Shown here one piece after another: positions 8,756-22,881 of a stretch of 64,000 nucleotides of DNA. The DNA lies in contig NZ_JQLN01000007.1 of the NCBI RefSeq assembly GCF_000744225.1, positions 930,001-994,000 on the forward strand, written 5' to 3'. This DNA comes from Kitasatospora mediocidica KCTC 9733. Lineage in GTDB: Bacteria > Actinomycetota > Actinomycetes > Streptomycetales > Streptomycetaceae. The notes under the pieces were generated by a model. The model saw only the letters and a list, made by a program, of their open reading frames with translations. It was not told where the DNA came from and made no database searches. Numbering within the stretch: the stretch's first letter is position 1; each line of letters opens with the position of its first letter. A program made the translations under genes and the position numbers.

Positions 8756-9625
8756 TCAGGCTTCTTGGAGCAAACCTTCAAGAAGCTCCCAGCTTCGCTC
8801 CGGACTCAGGCTGTCCACCCGCAGGCGCTCCAGGGTGGCCACGTACTCGGCGACCTCGCGCGGCCTGTCCAGGTAGAGCGCGGTGGTGAACTGCTCCAGG
8901 TAGACGACGTCGCCCAGGTCCGGCTCGGGGAAGCTCAGCACCGAGAACGCGCCGCTCTCGGCCGACAGCCCGTCGAAGCCCAGCGGCATCACCTGCAGCT
9001 CGATCCGGGGCGTTTCGGCCAGTTCCAGCAAGCGGGCCAGCTGACCGCGCATGACCTCGGGCCCGCCGCGGGGCCGGCGCAGCGCGGCCTCGTCGATCAC
9101 GGTCAGCAGCCGGGGCCCGGCGTCATCGGCCAGCAGCCGCTGGCGGCGCATCCGCACCTCCACCCGGCGCTCGATCTCCTCGGCGGGGGCGCTGTGCGAA
9201 CCGAGCCGGATCACCGCGCGGGCGTACTCCTCGGTCTGCAGCAGGCCGGGCACGTGCTGCACCTCGTAGGAGGAGACGGCGCCGGCCGCCTCCTCGAAGC
9301 CCAGGTAGGTCTGGAACCAGGACGGCACCACGTCGGCGTACTCGTGCCACCAGGGGACGGCGTTGGCCGAGCGGACCATGCCGAGCAGCTCGTCGCGCCG
9401 GTGCGCGTCCCCGACGCCGTAGAGCGTCAGCAGGTCCGCGACGTCGCGCTCCTTGAAGCTGACCCGGCCCAGCTCCATCCGTCCGATCTTGGACTCCGAG
9501 GCCCTGATCTCGTACCCCGCGTCCTCGCGGCTGACGCCCTTGGCCTCTCGCAGGCGTCGCAGCTGGGACCCCAGGAGCAGCCGACGTACCGTCACCCCGC
9601 CTCCGGTCTGCGCCGTGCCACTCAA
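8756..9625 (-). CDS. XRE-type regulator with DUF5753 (Scr1-like) sensor domain
   Basis: The protein (289 residues) has an N-terminal helix-turn-helix (about residues 15-70: LGSQLRRLREAKGVSREDAG then 'SESKIGRMELG') and the long C-terminal DUF5753 domain marked by VPGLLQTEEYARAVI and 'VVYLEQFTTALYLD'. Such regulators are abundant in streptomycetes and are usually paired with a small DUF397 protein; none is adjacent here. The TTG at 9625 is chosen because GGGGAGGAG stands about 8 bases upstream; an ATG 114 bases further up has no such site. It lies directly upstream of the aldehyde dehydrogenase gene, which makes that gene a possible target. Confidence 0.9.
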   Translation of the reverse strand: MSGTAQTGGGVTVRRLLLGSQLRRLREAKGVSREDAGYEIRASESKIGRMELGRVSFKERDVADLLTLYGVGDAHRRDELLGMVRSANAVPWWHEYADVVPSWFQTYLGFEEAAGAVSSYEVQHVPGLLQTEEYARAVIRLGSHSAPAEEIERRVEVRMRRQRLLADDAGPRLLTVIDEAALRRPRGGPEVMRGQLARLLELAETPRIELQVMPLGFDGLSAESGAFSVLSFPEPDLGDVVYLEQFTTALYLDRPREVAEYVATLERLRVDSLSPERSWELLEGLLQEA

Positions 9626-9745
9626 TGCCGGTCTCCTCCCCTGGAACCGTTCAAGGCCGCAGTCTGCCATGCCCGGATGGCGCCGGGAATCGGGAGCGGC
9701 CTGAGAGTTCTCCCGGCTCCTGCGCTCGGCGGTGGGCACACGAAA

Positions 9746-9787
9746 CGGCGCCTGCCCCCAGCTTGGTCGGGGAGGGAACAGGCGCCG
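9746..9787 (-). terminator. Hairpin terminator after gltD
   Basis: CGGCGCCTG at 9746-9754 pairs with CAGGCGCCG at 9779-9787, with further pairing of CCCC and GGGG inside the loop. It lies about 90 bases beyond the gltD stop and ends the gltB-gltD unit. Confidence 0.7.
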
Positions 9788-9877
9788 TATGACCGCGTCC
9801 GGCAGCGCTGACGGGTGGCGGTTGGTGCTGCCCGGCGAACCGGGCGGTGTGCGGGAGGGTTTTTTTCGGGAGCCTTC

Positions 9878-11330
9878 TCAGACCACCAGGGGGCGGTCGG
9901 TCGGGCGGATCGGGGCGGGCAGCGCGGTCTTGCCGCCCAGGTAGGTGTCAACGGCCGCAGCGGCCGAGCGGCCCTCCGCGATCGCCCACACGATCAGCGA
10001 CTGGCCACGGCCCGCGTCACCACAAACGTACACGCCCGGCACGTTGGTCGCGAAAACGCGGTCGCGGTTGATGTTGCCGCGGGCGTCGAGGTCGACGCCC
10101 AGCTGCTCCACCAGGCCGTTGCCGGTGTCGGTGCCGGTGAAGCCCATCGCCAGGGTGACCAGCTGGGCCGGGATCGACCGCTCGGTGCCCTCGATCGACT
10201 GGAACCGGCCGTCCTTGAACTCGACCTCCACCAGGTGGAGTTCGGCCACGTTGCCGTCCTCGTCACCGCTGAAGTGGGTGGTGTTCACGCTGTACACGCG
10301 CTCACCGCCCTCCTCGTGGGCGGAGGTGACCTTGTAGAGCATCGGCATGGTCGGCCAGGGCTGGCCGGTCGGGCGGTCGTCGCCGGGGCGGGGCATGATC
10401 TCCAGCTGGGTGACCGAGGCCGCGCCCTGGCGCAGGGCGGTGCCCAGGCAGTCCGCGCCGGTGTCGCCGCCGCCGATGACGATGACGTGCTTGCCCTTGG
10501 CGCTGATCGGCGGCTCGACGAAGTCGCCCTCCTGCACCTTGTTGGCCAGCGGCAGGTACTCCATCGCCTGGTGGATGCCCTTCAACTCCCGTCCGGGGAC
10601 GGGCAGGTCACGGGCGGTGGTGGCACCGGCGGCGACCACGACGGCGTCGAAGCGCTCGCGCAGCTGCTGGCCGGTGATGTCCTCGCCGACGCTGACGCCG
10701 GTGCGGAAGCGGGTGCCCTCCGCGCGCATCTGCTCGATGCGGCGGTTGATGTGGCGCTTCTCCATCTTGAACTCGGGGATGCCGTAGCGCAGCAGGCCGC
10801 CGATCCGGTCGGCGCGCTCGTACACCACCACGGTGTGCCCGGCCCGGGTGAGCTGCTGGGCCACCGCGAGGCCGGCCGGGCCCGAGCCGACGACCGCGAC
10901 CGTCTTGCCCGAGAGCCGCTCCGGGACCTGCGGGGTGACCCCGCCGTTGTCCCAGGCCTTGTCGATGATGGTGACCTCGACGTTCTTGATGGTCACCGCG
11001 TCCTGGTTGATCCCCAGCACGCAGGCCGACTCGCACGGCGCCGGGCACAGCCGCCCGGTGAACTCCGGGAAGTTGTTGGTCGCGTGCAGCCGCTCGATCG
11101 CCCCGGTCCAGTCCTCCCGGTAGGAGAGGTCGTTCCACTCGGGGATCAGGTTGCCCAGCGGGCAGCCGTTGTGGCAGAACGGGATGCCACAGTCCATGCA
11201 GCGGCCGGCCTGCTTGGTGATGATCGGCAGCAGGCTGCGCTCGACGTAGACCTCGTTCCAGTCCCGCAGTCGCACGTCGACCGGGCGGCGCTCGGCCAGC
11301 TGCTTCGGGGTCGTCAGGAAGCCCTTGGGG

Positions 11331-11338
<8 letters not shown>
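9878..11338 (-). CDS. gltD: Glutamate synthase small (beta) subunit
   Basis: The small subunit of NADPH-dependent glutamate synthase takes electrons from NADPH through FAD and passes them through iron-sulfur clusters to the large subunit. The 486-residue product has two cysteine clusters for 4Fe-4S centres (Cys47, 50, 55, 59 and Cys98, 102, 106), an FAD-binding GSGPAG motif at residues 151-156, and a later NADPH-binding VIGGGDTGAD motif. The length matches the family. Its start codon overlaps the end of gltB by 8 bases, so the two subunits are translationally coupled. Confidence 0.97.
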
Positions 11339-15935
<4,597 letters not shown>

Positions 15936-16408
15936 CGGCTCTCCCGTCGTCGTCTTTGGCAAGAGGTGCATGTGCAACAGGGACGACGTTGGCCCTCTGC
16001 GATTTCGTGCAGGTTACATGATGCCGCACATCCCGGAAAGTGGAATCTGTCGTCCACATGGCGGACACAACCCCAGGTCAGAGGCTGTTACCGGCCGGTA
16101 ATGGCAACGGGGAGAGACAACTTCTCATCCTCACGCTCCCCCAAGTGTGCCCGGTGTCCCGCGGCCCGAAACAAGGCGGAAACGAGCACCGGCGCAGCGC
16201 CTCGGAGAGCGCCTGTGATTCCACCCCTCAGGGGCGGCCTCAGGCGCTGGACCTGCGGGTCCGGTGCGCCTCTCGGCGATGGTAGAGCGACCCGGCCACC
16301 TCGACCTATGTGCGGAACGTCACGCGGCGGGAGGTATAAACATGCAGAGCGCTGTGGTTTCGGACAAGTGCGTTCGGGTGGCGGGGGCGTTCCCCGCCAC
16401 CGACCGCG
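15936..16408. other. Upstream region of gltB, no gene seen
   Basis: These 473 bases lie between the gltB start and the 3' end of the VIT1 gene. No open frame with a ribosome-binding site and family resemblance was found. An ATG at about 16342 on the plus strand follows GGGAGGT but leads into a short frame antisense to the next gene and is not accepted. The region should hold the glt promoter; it contains one GlnR-like box. Confidence 0.5.
16002..16017 (-). promoter_or_regulatory. Candidate GlnR box upstream of gltB
   Basis: Read on the minus strand the site is GTAAC-CTGCAC-GAAAT, which fits the actinobacterial GlnR consensus GTnAC-n6-GAAAC at nine of the ten fixed bases including the free position. 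It lies about 67-82 bases before the chosen gltB start. GlnR controls nitrogen assimilation in streptomycetes, so the target makes sense. Only a single half-pair is seen, not the double box of the strongest sites. Confidence 0.4.
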
Positions 16409-17161
16409 TCAGCCGAGGTGGCCGCCGATCAGCGACCCCAGCAGGTACGTCACACCGGCCGCCGCGCCGCCCAGCACCAGCTGGCGCAGACCGCTGAACC
16501 ACCAGCTGCGCGCGGTCACCCGGGCCACCACCGCGCCGCAGAGGAACAGTCCCAGCACGGCCAGCACCAGGGCGGGCAACAGCGAGGTCGCGCCCAGCAG
16601 GTACGGCAGCAGCGGCAGCAGAGCGCCGAGCGCGAAGCAGCCGAACGAGGAGACGGCGGCGACCAGCGGGGAGGGGAGGTCGTGCGGGTCGATCCCGAGT
16701 TCCTCCCGCGCATGGATCTCCAGCGCCTGCTCGGGGTCGGCGGAGAGCTGGATCGCCACCTCGCGGGCGAGCTCGGGCTGCACACCGCGGGAGATGTAGA
16801 GGTTGGTCAGCTCGGCCAGCTCGTCCTGCGGGTTGCGGGCCAGCTCCCGGCGCTCGATCTCCAGCTCGGCCTGGACCAGTTCGCGCTGCGAGGCGACCGA
16901 GGTGTACTCCCCCGCCGCCATCGAGCAGGCGCCGGCGGCGAGCCCGGCCAGACCGGTGATGATCACGACGCTGCTGCTCGCGGCGCCGCCGACCACGCCG
17001 GTCATCAGGGCGAAGTTGGAGACCAGGCCGTCCATCGCGCCGAAGACGGCCGGGCGCAGCCAGCCGCCGTTGACGTCGCGGTGGCTGTGCTGGTGCGCCT
17101 CCGCGGCGAGCGGCTCGGTGACCTCCGCGGTGATGGTCGATTCTGCGATGGTCACGGTCAC
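16409..17161 (-). CDS. VIT1/CCC1-family iron/manganese transporter
   Basis: The product (about 250 residues) belongs to the VIT1/CCC1 family, which moves Fe2+ or Mn2+ out of the cytosol. A His-containing leader is followed by VFGAMDGLVSNFALMTGVVGG, the conserved first transmembrane segment, then the 'AAGACSMAAGEYTSVASQRE' signature, a soluble helical hairpin rich in Glu (about residues 90-155) that matches the cytosolic metal-binding domain, and three more membrane segments. GTG at 17161 is taken as start, with GAAGGA about 8 bases upstream; GTG at 17155 is nearly as good. It stands alone between gltB and lgt. Confidence 0.9.
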   Translation of the reverse strand: MTVTIAESTITAEVTEPLAAEAHQHSHRDVNGGWLRPAVFGAMDGLVSNFALMTGVVGGAASSSVVIITGLAGLAAGACSMAAGEYTSVASQRELVQAELEIERRELARNPQDELAELTNLYISRGVQPELAREVAIQLSADPEQALEIHAREELGIDPHDLPSPLVAAVSSFGCFALGALLPLLPYLLGATSLLPALVLAVLGLFLCGAVVARVTARSWWFSGLRQLVLGGAAAGVTYLLGSLIGGHLG

Positions 17162-17340
17162 GGCGCTGGTCCTTCGGTCGGGCGTCCCCCCTTCAGCGCA
17201 GCCGGGCACGGCGAAACGGCCGTGAGAAAAGGGGCTGCCCAAGGGCTCTCATGCGATGAAACTAGTCCGATCGTCTGACGGTTTCCAGCAAGCAAGCCCT
17301 GGCTAACCTCCCTGACCTGCGGTTTTACCCGGACATGGGT

Positions 17341-17369
17341 CGGACCCCGGAGCCGGGCTCCGGGGTCCG
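17341..17369 (-). terminator. Hairpin terminator after lgt
   Basis: A near-perfect palindrome: CGGACCCCGGAGC pairs with its complement across a 3-base loop (13 bp stem). It begins 14 bases beyond the lgt stop codon. Confidence 0.8.
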
Positions 17370-17382
17370 ATGTCACAACGGG

Positions 17383-18384
17383 TCAGGAAGCGGCCGCGCC
17401 GTCGGCGGTGACGGCGGCCTTCTCCTCTGCGGCGTCCGCAGCGTCCGCGACGTCCGCCGACTCCTGCGCCGGCTTCTCGTCGGCCTCGTCCACCGCCTTG
17501 AGCGCGTCCACCGCGTCCAGCTCGGCGCTCTGCGGCTCACTCTCCGGCTTGGCGCCGGCCTCCGGGTCGATGGAGTCCGGGGCCTCCCGCCCGGGCCGCT
17601 TGCGGCCGACGATCACCAGATAGGCGACCGCGCCGACGAAGACGACCAGGCAGGTCCAGTCGTTGAGCCGCAGGCCCAGGATGTGGTGGGCCTCGTCGAT
17701 CCGCAGATACTCGATCCAGGCGCGCCCCACGGTGTAGGCGGCGACGTAGAGCGCGAACGCCCGGCCGTGGCCCAGCGTGAAGCGGCGGTCGGCCCAGAGC
17801 ACCAGCAGCGCGACCCCGACGCACCAGAGCGACTCGTAGAGGAAGGTCGGCTGGAAGACGCCGTTGACCACGCTGCCGTCGGGGTTGGTCTTGTGGATCT
17901 CCAGGCCCCAGGGCATCGTGGTGGCCTTGCCGTACAGCTCCTGGTTGAACCAGTTGCCCCAGCGTCCGCAGGCCTGCGCGAGCGCGATGCCCGGCGCGAT
18001 GGCGTCCGCGTAGGCGGGCAGCGGTACGCCCCGGCGGCGGCAGCCGATCCAGGCGCCCACCGCGCCCAGCGCGATCGCCCCCCAGATGCCGAGGCCGCCC
18101 TCCCAGATCCGCAGGGCGTTCCAGGGGTCCATCCCCGGGCCGAAGTAGAGCTGGTTGTCGGTGATCACGTGGTAGAGGCGGCCGCCCACCAGACCGAACG
18201 GCACCGCCCAGACGGCGATGTCACCGACCGTGTGCTTGGCGCCGCCGCGGGCGACCCAGCGCTTGCTGCCGAGCCAGACGGCGACGGCGACACCGATGAT
18301 GATGCAGAAGGCGTACGCGCGAAGCGGGACGGGTCCGAGATAGAGGACGCCCCGCGACGGGCTCGGAATGTAAGCGATATCCAT
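17383..18384 (-). CDS. lgt: Prolipoprotein diacylglyceryl transferase
   Basis: Lgt transfers diacylglycerol from phosphatidylglycerol to the lipobox cysteine of prolipoproteins, the first step of lipoprotein maturation in the membrane. The 333-residue protein has the family's seven-segment layout, YHVITD near residue 72, and the signature GRWGNWFNQELYG at residues 140-152. The C-terminal 60 residues form an Ala/Asp/Glu-rich hydrophilic tail that is common in streptomycete Lgt but absent from enteric ones. It follows the DsbA-like gene, with a strong hairpin between the two, so it probably has its own promoter. Confidence 0.97.
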   Translation of the reverse strand: MDIAYIPSPSRGVLYLGPVPLRAYAFCIIIGVAVAVWLGSKRWVARGGAKHTVGDIAVWAVPFGLVGGRLYHVITDNQLYFGPGMDPWNALRIWEGGLGIWGAIALGAVGAWIGCRRRGVPLPAYADAIAPGIALAQACGRWGNWFNQELYGKATTMPWGLEIHKTNPDGSVVNGVFQPTFLYESLWCVGVALLVLWADRRFTLGHGRAFALYVAAYTVGRAWIEYLRIDEAHHILGLRLNDWTCLVVFVGAVAYLVIVGRKRPGREAPDSIDPEAGAKPESEPQSAELDAVDALKAVDEADEKPAQESADVADAADAAEEKAAVTADGAAAS

Positions 18385-18448
18385 GGCAGGGTCGACGCTA
18401 CCGTGTCGTGACCTTGCTTCCGGTACCGACCGGGGTACCGGTTCGGAA

Positions 18449-18483
18449 ACGGCGCCGCTCCGCGTCGTGCGGAGCGGCGCCGT
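18449..18483 (-). terminator. Hairpin terminator after the DsbA-like gene
   Basis: A perfect 15-bp stem (18449-18463 with 18469-18483) closes a GTCGT loop, starting about 20 bases past the stop codon of the DsbA-like gene and before the lgt start. Confidence 0.8.
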
Positions 18484-18502
18484 GGACGCGGGGTCCCCGG
18501 GC

Positions 18503-19375
18503 TCAGCCCGCCGCGGGGGGAACGGGCTGGTTGGGGTCGGTCTCGGCGGCCGTGCTGGTCGGCGCGGGGCTGGCCGAGGCCGAGCCGGTGGTGCCCGGCG
18601 TCTTGCCGGCGTTGGCCTCGTTGACCCACTTCACCAGGTTGTCCGGGGTGATCTCGTCGTTGCCGTTCTTGGGGTAGATCGGCTTGCCGTTGAGCAGGAT
18701 GGTCGGCGTCGAGGTGTAGCCGGACTTGTCGAAGTCCTGCTCCACCGCGGAGACCCAGCTGCCGAACTTGTTGCTGTTGACACAGCTCTCGAAGGCGGGC
18801 GTGTCCAGGCCCGGCACCTGCTTGGCGAGCGCGATCAGCTGGGACTTGTCCTTCCAGCTGTCGACCGTCTCGTCCGGCTGGTTGCGGTACAGCACGTCGT
18901 GGTAGGCCCGGAAGTACCCGGCGTCCTGAGCGCAGGCGAGCGCGTTGGCGCCGTTCTTGGAGCCCTTGCCGTTGTCGTGCCGGTCGATGAACGACACGAT
19001 GTGGTAGTTGCCGTAGAGCTTGCCCTGGTCCTGCAACTGGTCGATGGTGGGCGCGAACTGGCGCTCGAACTGGCCGCAGGCCGGGCAGCGCGGGTCCTCG
19101 TAGACGGTCAGCGTGGAGGGCGCGTTGGCCGGGCCGTCCGGGATCACCAGGTTCTTGTTGCCGATCGCGCCGGCCGGGGAGGCGGTAGGGGTGTCCGGCT
19201 TGGAGCGCTGGTTCTGCACGACGACGCCGACGCCGACCGCGACCGCCAGTACCGCGATGACCGAACCCAGGACGATCATCTTCTTCTTGCGGCTGTCCCT
19301 GGCCTCCTGAGCGGCCCGGTCCTCCCGCATCCGCTCACGGGCCGTGCGCTTGCCTTCTCGGTTCTTCTCACTCAT
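18503..19375 (-). CDS. Membrane-anchored DsbA-like thiol-disulfide oxidoreductase
   Basis: This 290-residue protein is likely to form or shuffle disulfides in exported proteins. It has a highly charged cytoplasmic N-terminus (residues 1-32, Arg/Glu-rich), one membrane segment (about 33-53), and an outside thioredoxin-fold domain with the active-site CPAC at residues 97-100 and a cis-Pro loop 'TSTPTILLNG' around 220. A Ser/Thr/Pro-rich tail ends the protein. The gene lies downstream of the MauE/DoxX-type membrane protein on the same strand, which may recycle its active site. Two 15-base direct repeats lie within 65 bases before its ATG. Confidence 0.92.
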   Translation of the reverse strand: MSEKNREGKRTARERMREDRAAQEARDSRKKKMIVLGSVIAVLAVAVGVGVVVQNQRSKPDTPTASPAGAIGNKNLVIPDGPANAPSTLTVYEDPRCPACGQFERQFAPTIDQLQDQGKLYGNYHIVSFIDRHDNGKGSKNGANALACAQDAGYFRAYHDVLYRNQPDETVDSWKDKSQLIALAKQVPGLDTPAFESCVNSNKFGSWVSAVEQDFDKSGYTSTPTILLNGKPIYPKNGNDEITPDNLVKWVNEANAGKTPGTTGSASASPAPTSTAAETDPNQPVPPAAG

Positions 19376-19406
19376 TGACTTAGCTCTCAGCAGACTCGGC
19401 GGGTTC

Positions 19407-19439
19407 GGTGGGAGGTCACAGACGGGTGGGAGGTCACAG
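19407..19439 (-). repeat. Two direct repeats upstream of the DsbA-like gene
   Basis: CTGTGACCTCCCACC (minus-strand reading) occurs at 19407-19421 and 19425-19439, period 18 bp, 32-64 bases before the ATG. The position suits a regulator site or part of the 5' leader. Confidence 0.6.
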
Positions 19440-19468
19440 CCGGCTGGGCGGCTGCGCCGACGGACGGG

Positions 19469-19482
19469 CTAGTGCCGCGTCA
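19469..19482 (-). repeat. 14-bp motif directly after the MauE-like stop codon
   Basis: The minus strand reads TGACGCGGCACTAG immediately after the TAG stop (19483-19485). The same 14 bases occur at 53164-53177, 4 bases after the stop of an unrelated gene. Together with the stop it makes the inverted repeat CTAGTG-n6-CACTAG. Confidence 0.6.
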
Positions 19483-20031
19483 CTAGGCGGCCAGCCAGGC
19501 GTCCACGGACACCTTGGTGCGGGGCCGGAAGACCAGCCAGAGCGCCAGCAGCAGGAAGCCGATGTCGCGCAGGATCTCCTGCAGGTACTCGGTCTGCGAG
19601 GCGTCCACCGCGCCGCCGCCGCCAAAGCAGCCGCAGTCGATCGAGATGCCGCGCGCCCAGGCCGAGCTGATCCCCGCGATGAAGGTCAGCAGGAGCACCG
19701 CGGAGATCACCGCGGCGATCCGCACGCCCAGGCCGATCACCAGCAGCACGGCCAGCGCGATCTCCAGGAACGGCAGCCCGTAGCCGACCGGTTTGACCAG
19801 CCCCTCGGGCAGCAGCCGGTAGGCCCGGACGGCCTGCGCGGCCACCGCCGGGTCGGAGACCTTGGCCAGCCCGGCCCACGCCCAGACGACCGCCAGGCCG
19901 AGCCGGGCGGCGGTGCTGATCCACTCGGCGGCCGGCCCGTCGGTCACCCGGCGCAGCGGTGACCGCTCACCGGCCGTGGAGCCGTGCGCCCCACCCGCCC
20001 GGCTGGGCGGACTGTGCTGCTGACTGGCCAT
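19483..20031 (-). CDS. MauE/DoxX-family redox-associated membrane protein
   Basis: The 182-residue protein has four predicted membrane segments after a 35-residue hydrophilic leader and belongs to the MauE/DoxX group of small redox-linked membrane proteins. The pair Cys133-Gly-Cys135 sits in GISIDCGCFGGGG, the characteristic loop of the MauE branch. MauE-type proteins assist disulfide formation in exported proteins. The DsbA-like gene follows on the same strand, so this protein probably passes electrons from that enzyme to the membrane quinone pool; that role is inferred from context. Confidence 0.88.
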   Translation of the reverse strand: MASQQHSPPSRAGGAHGSTAGERSPLRRVTDGPAAEWISTAARLGLAVVWAWAGLAKVSDPAVAAQAVRAYRLLPEGLVKPVGYGLPFLEIALAVLLVIGLGVRIAAVISAVLLLTFIAGISSAWARGISIDCGCFGGGGAVDASQTEYLQEILRDIGFLLLALWLVFRPRTKVSVDAWLAA

Positions 20032-20156
20032 CGGAAGACCCCCTCGGGAACGCCATCTGCCCGGGCAGGCCTGCCGCCGGGGCTACTTGACGAACCGTAG
20101 GGGATATCACCCGGTTCCCGCACATTGCCCCATTCACCCGAATGAGGGTGCATGCC

Positions 20157-20426
20157 CTATCTGCCCTGGTTGACGATCGGCTCCGCACTCACGCCGCCAC
20201 CCGACGCGGGGAGCGTCGGGCGCTGCCCCCGCGCGCCGGACCGGGCCGCCCGCAGGGCCGCCTGCGCCTGGTCCTCGCCGTGCCGCGGGTACGCCTGCCG
20301 GGCCGCCTGCTCCGCCCCTCGCCTGGCCAGCGCCGCCCCCACCACGTGCTCACCCCCGAAGGCCACGCCCAGCACCAGGGCGGCGGCAGCCGCCCGCAGG
20401 AGTACAGCACGCTGGAGACAGGCCAC
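20157..20426 (-). CDS. Small exported or membrane protein downstream of trpA
   Basis: An 89-residue frame opens at GTG 20426 with AAGGGA about 6 bases upstream. Residues about 8-26 are hydrophobic (VLLRAAAAALVLGVAFGG) after a short basic start, matching a signal peptide or membrane anchor. The remainder is hydrophilic and Ala/Arg/Gln-rich, ending VSAEPIVNQGR. No family was recognised. It lies between trpA, from which it is separated by a strong terminator, and the MauE-like gene 125 bases further on. The longer ATG start at 20570 has no ribosome-binding site and would overlap the promoter side. Confidence 0.5.
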   Translation of the reverse strand: MACLQRAVLLRAAAAALVLGVAFGGEHVVGAALARRGAEQAARQAYPRHGEDQAQAALRAARSGARGQRPTLPASGGGVSAEPIVNQGR

Positions 20427-20571
20427 GGCGATCCCTTCGGAGCGGCTGGGATTGTTGAGAAGTGTACGAACAGTGACGACAGGGAAGAGTCCCCAAGCCG
20501 CTGCCCGTCCAACGCCCGGCTGGTGCCGATGACACGTCACGGCCCGATAGTTCACTCGTACGGGGAACACG

Positions 20572-20613
20572 CCGACGGCCCGTCACCCCCGGGCGGGGGT
20601 GACGGGCCGTCGG
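20572..20613 (-). terminator. Hairpin terminator after trpA
   Basis: A perfect 19-bp stem (20572-20590 with 20595-20613) with the loop GGGC starts about 20 bases after the trpA stop codon. It closes the trp transcription unit. Confidence 0.85.
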
Positions 20614-20633
20614 GCCGGCGATCCGGCGGTGGC

Positions 20634-21443
20634 TCAGCGGCGGCGGACGCCCTCGGCGAGCTCGGCCGCCAGCGAGCGGACGGCCGCCAGCGCGGCCTCC
20701 TCGTCCTCGCCCGCGTCCAGGATCCGCTGGACGAACGCCGAGCCGACGATCACACCGTCGGCGAAGCCGGCCACCTCGGTGGCCTGCGCGGCGGTGGAGA
20801 CGCCGAGGCCGACGCAGACCGGCAGGTCGGTGGTGGCCCGGGTGCGGTCGACCAGGTCGTGCGCCATGGTGCCGACCTGGGCCCGGCTGCCGGTCACGCC
20901 CATCACGGCGGCCGCGTAGACGAACCCGCTGCCGGCCGAGGTCACCTCGGCGAGCCGCTTGTCCTTGCTGCTGGGCGCGACCACGAAGACGGTGTCGAGC
21001 CCGTGCTCGCCGGCCGCCTTGCGCCACTCCTCGGACTCCTCGACCGGGAGGTCCGGCAGGATGACGCCCGCTCCCCCGGCCGCGGCCAGGTCGGCGGCGA
21101 ACCGGGCGACGCCGTAGCGGTCCACCGGGTTCCAGTACGTCATGACCAGCACGGCCGCCTCCGGGGCGGACCCGGCCACCTCCTGGACCGTGCGCAGCAC
21201 GTCCTTGATCCGGACGCCGCCGCGCAGCGCGATGTCGTCCGCGGTCTGGATGGTCGGGCCGTCCAGCACCGGGTCGGAGTGCGGCAGGCCGACCTCGACG
21301 ATGTCGCAGCCGCCCTCGATCAGCGCGCGGACCGCCCGGATCCCGCCCTCGACGCTCGGGAAGCCGGCCGGGAGGTAGCCGATCAGGGCCGCGCGGTTCT
21401 CCGCCTTGGCGGCGGCGAGGACCTCACTCAACTTCGAGTTCAT
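20634..21443 (-). CDS. trpA: Tryptophan synthase alpha subunit
   Basis: TrpA splits indole-3-glycerol phosphate into indole and glyceraldehyde 3-phosphate; indole is channelled to TrpB. The 269-residue protein is a complete TIM barrel with catalytic Glu50 in IVEVGLP and Asp61 in VLDGP, and the phosphate-binding GVSTAAQ and 'DGVIVGSAF' loops near the C-terminus. The ATG lies 2 bases after the trpB stop (TAACCATG), so the subunits are made together. Confidence 0.98.
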   Translation of the reverse strand: MNSKLSEVLAAAKAENRAALIGYLPAGFPSVEGGIRAVRALIEGGCDIVEVGLPHSDPVLDGPTIQTADDIALRGGVRIKDVLRTVQEVAGSAPEAAVLVMTYWNPVDRYGVARFAADLAAAGGAGVILPDLPVEESEEWRKAAGEHGLDTVFVVAPSSKDKRLAEVTSAGSGFVYAAAVMGVTGSRAQVGTMAHDLVDRTRATTDLPVCVGLGVSTAAQATEVAGFADGVIVGSAFVQRILDAGEDEEAALAAVRSLAAELAEGVRRR

Positions 21444-21445
21444 GG

Positions 21446-22675
<1,230 letters not shown>

Positions 22676-22730
22676 GACAGAGTCCTTGGCTGAGATGTCG
22701 GGCATGCGATGACGTGGGGCGGGAACGGCG

Positions 22731-22874
22731 TCAGCCGGCTGTCCCGCGCCATCGGCGTCCCGGCACCTGACCCGGCTCACAGCCGATCACGTACCTGACC
22801 CGCCGCCCCAGCACCCGGCGCGCGGGCGCGCGGCAGCCGCGCGGGCGGCAGCCGGGGGCGAGACGGGCACTCAT
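22731..22874 (-). CDS. trpM: TrpM-like small protein of the trp operon
   Basis: A 47-codon frame lies between trpC and trpB. The product is small and very basic (14 Arg), with Cys at residues 9, 14 and 32 and one Trp at 42; key stretches are APGCRPRGCRAPARR and RYVIGCEPGQV. As far as I can recall this matches TrpM, the small protein encoded at this place in S. coelicolor and linked there to tryptophan supply and differentiation. The ATG lies 7 bases after the trpC stop without a clear ribosome-binding site, so translation is probably coupled to trpC. It was read directly from the bases because it is short. Confidence 0.8.
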   Translation of the reverse strand: MSARLAPGCRPRGCRAPARRVLGRRVRYVIGCEPGQVPGRRWRGTAG

Positions 22875-22881
22875 CGGAGGG

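Noticed and set aside
8756..9625. A toxin-antitoxin pair around the XRE/DUF5753 regulator
   Set aside because: The small DUF397 partner that would be needed is not found on either side; the next gene is an aldehyde dehydrogenase.
16342..16497. A short plus-strand frame after GGGAGGT near the VIT1 3' end
   Set aside because: The spacing is good, but the peptide is Arg/Pro-rich, overlaps the VIT1 gene antisense and resembles nothing known.
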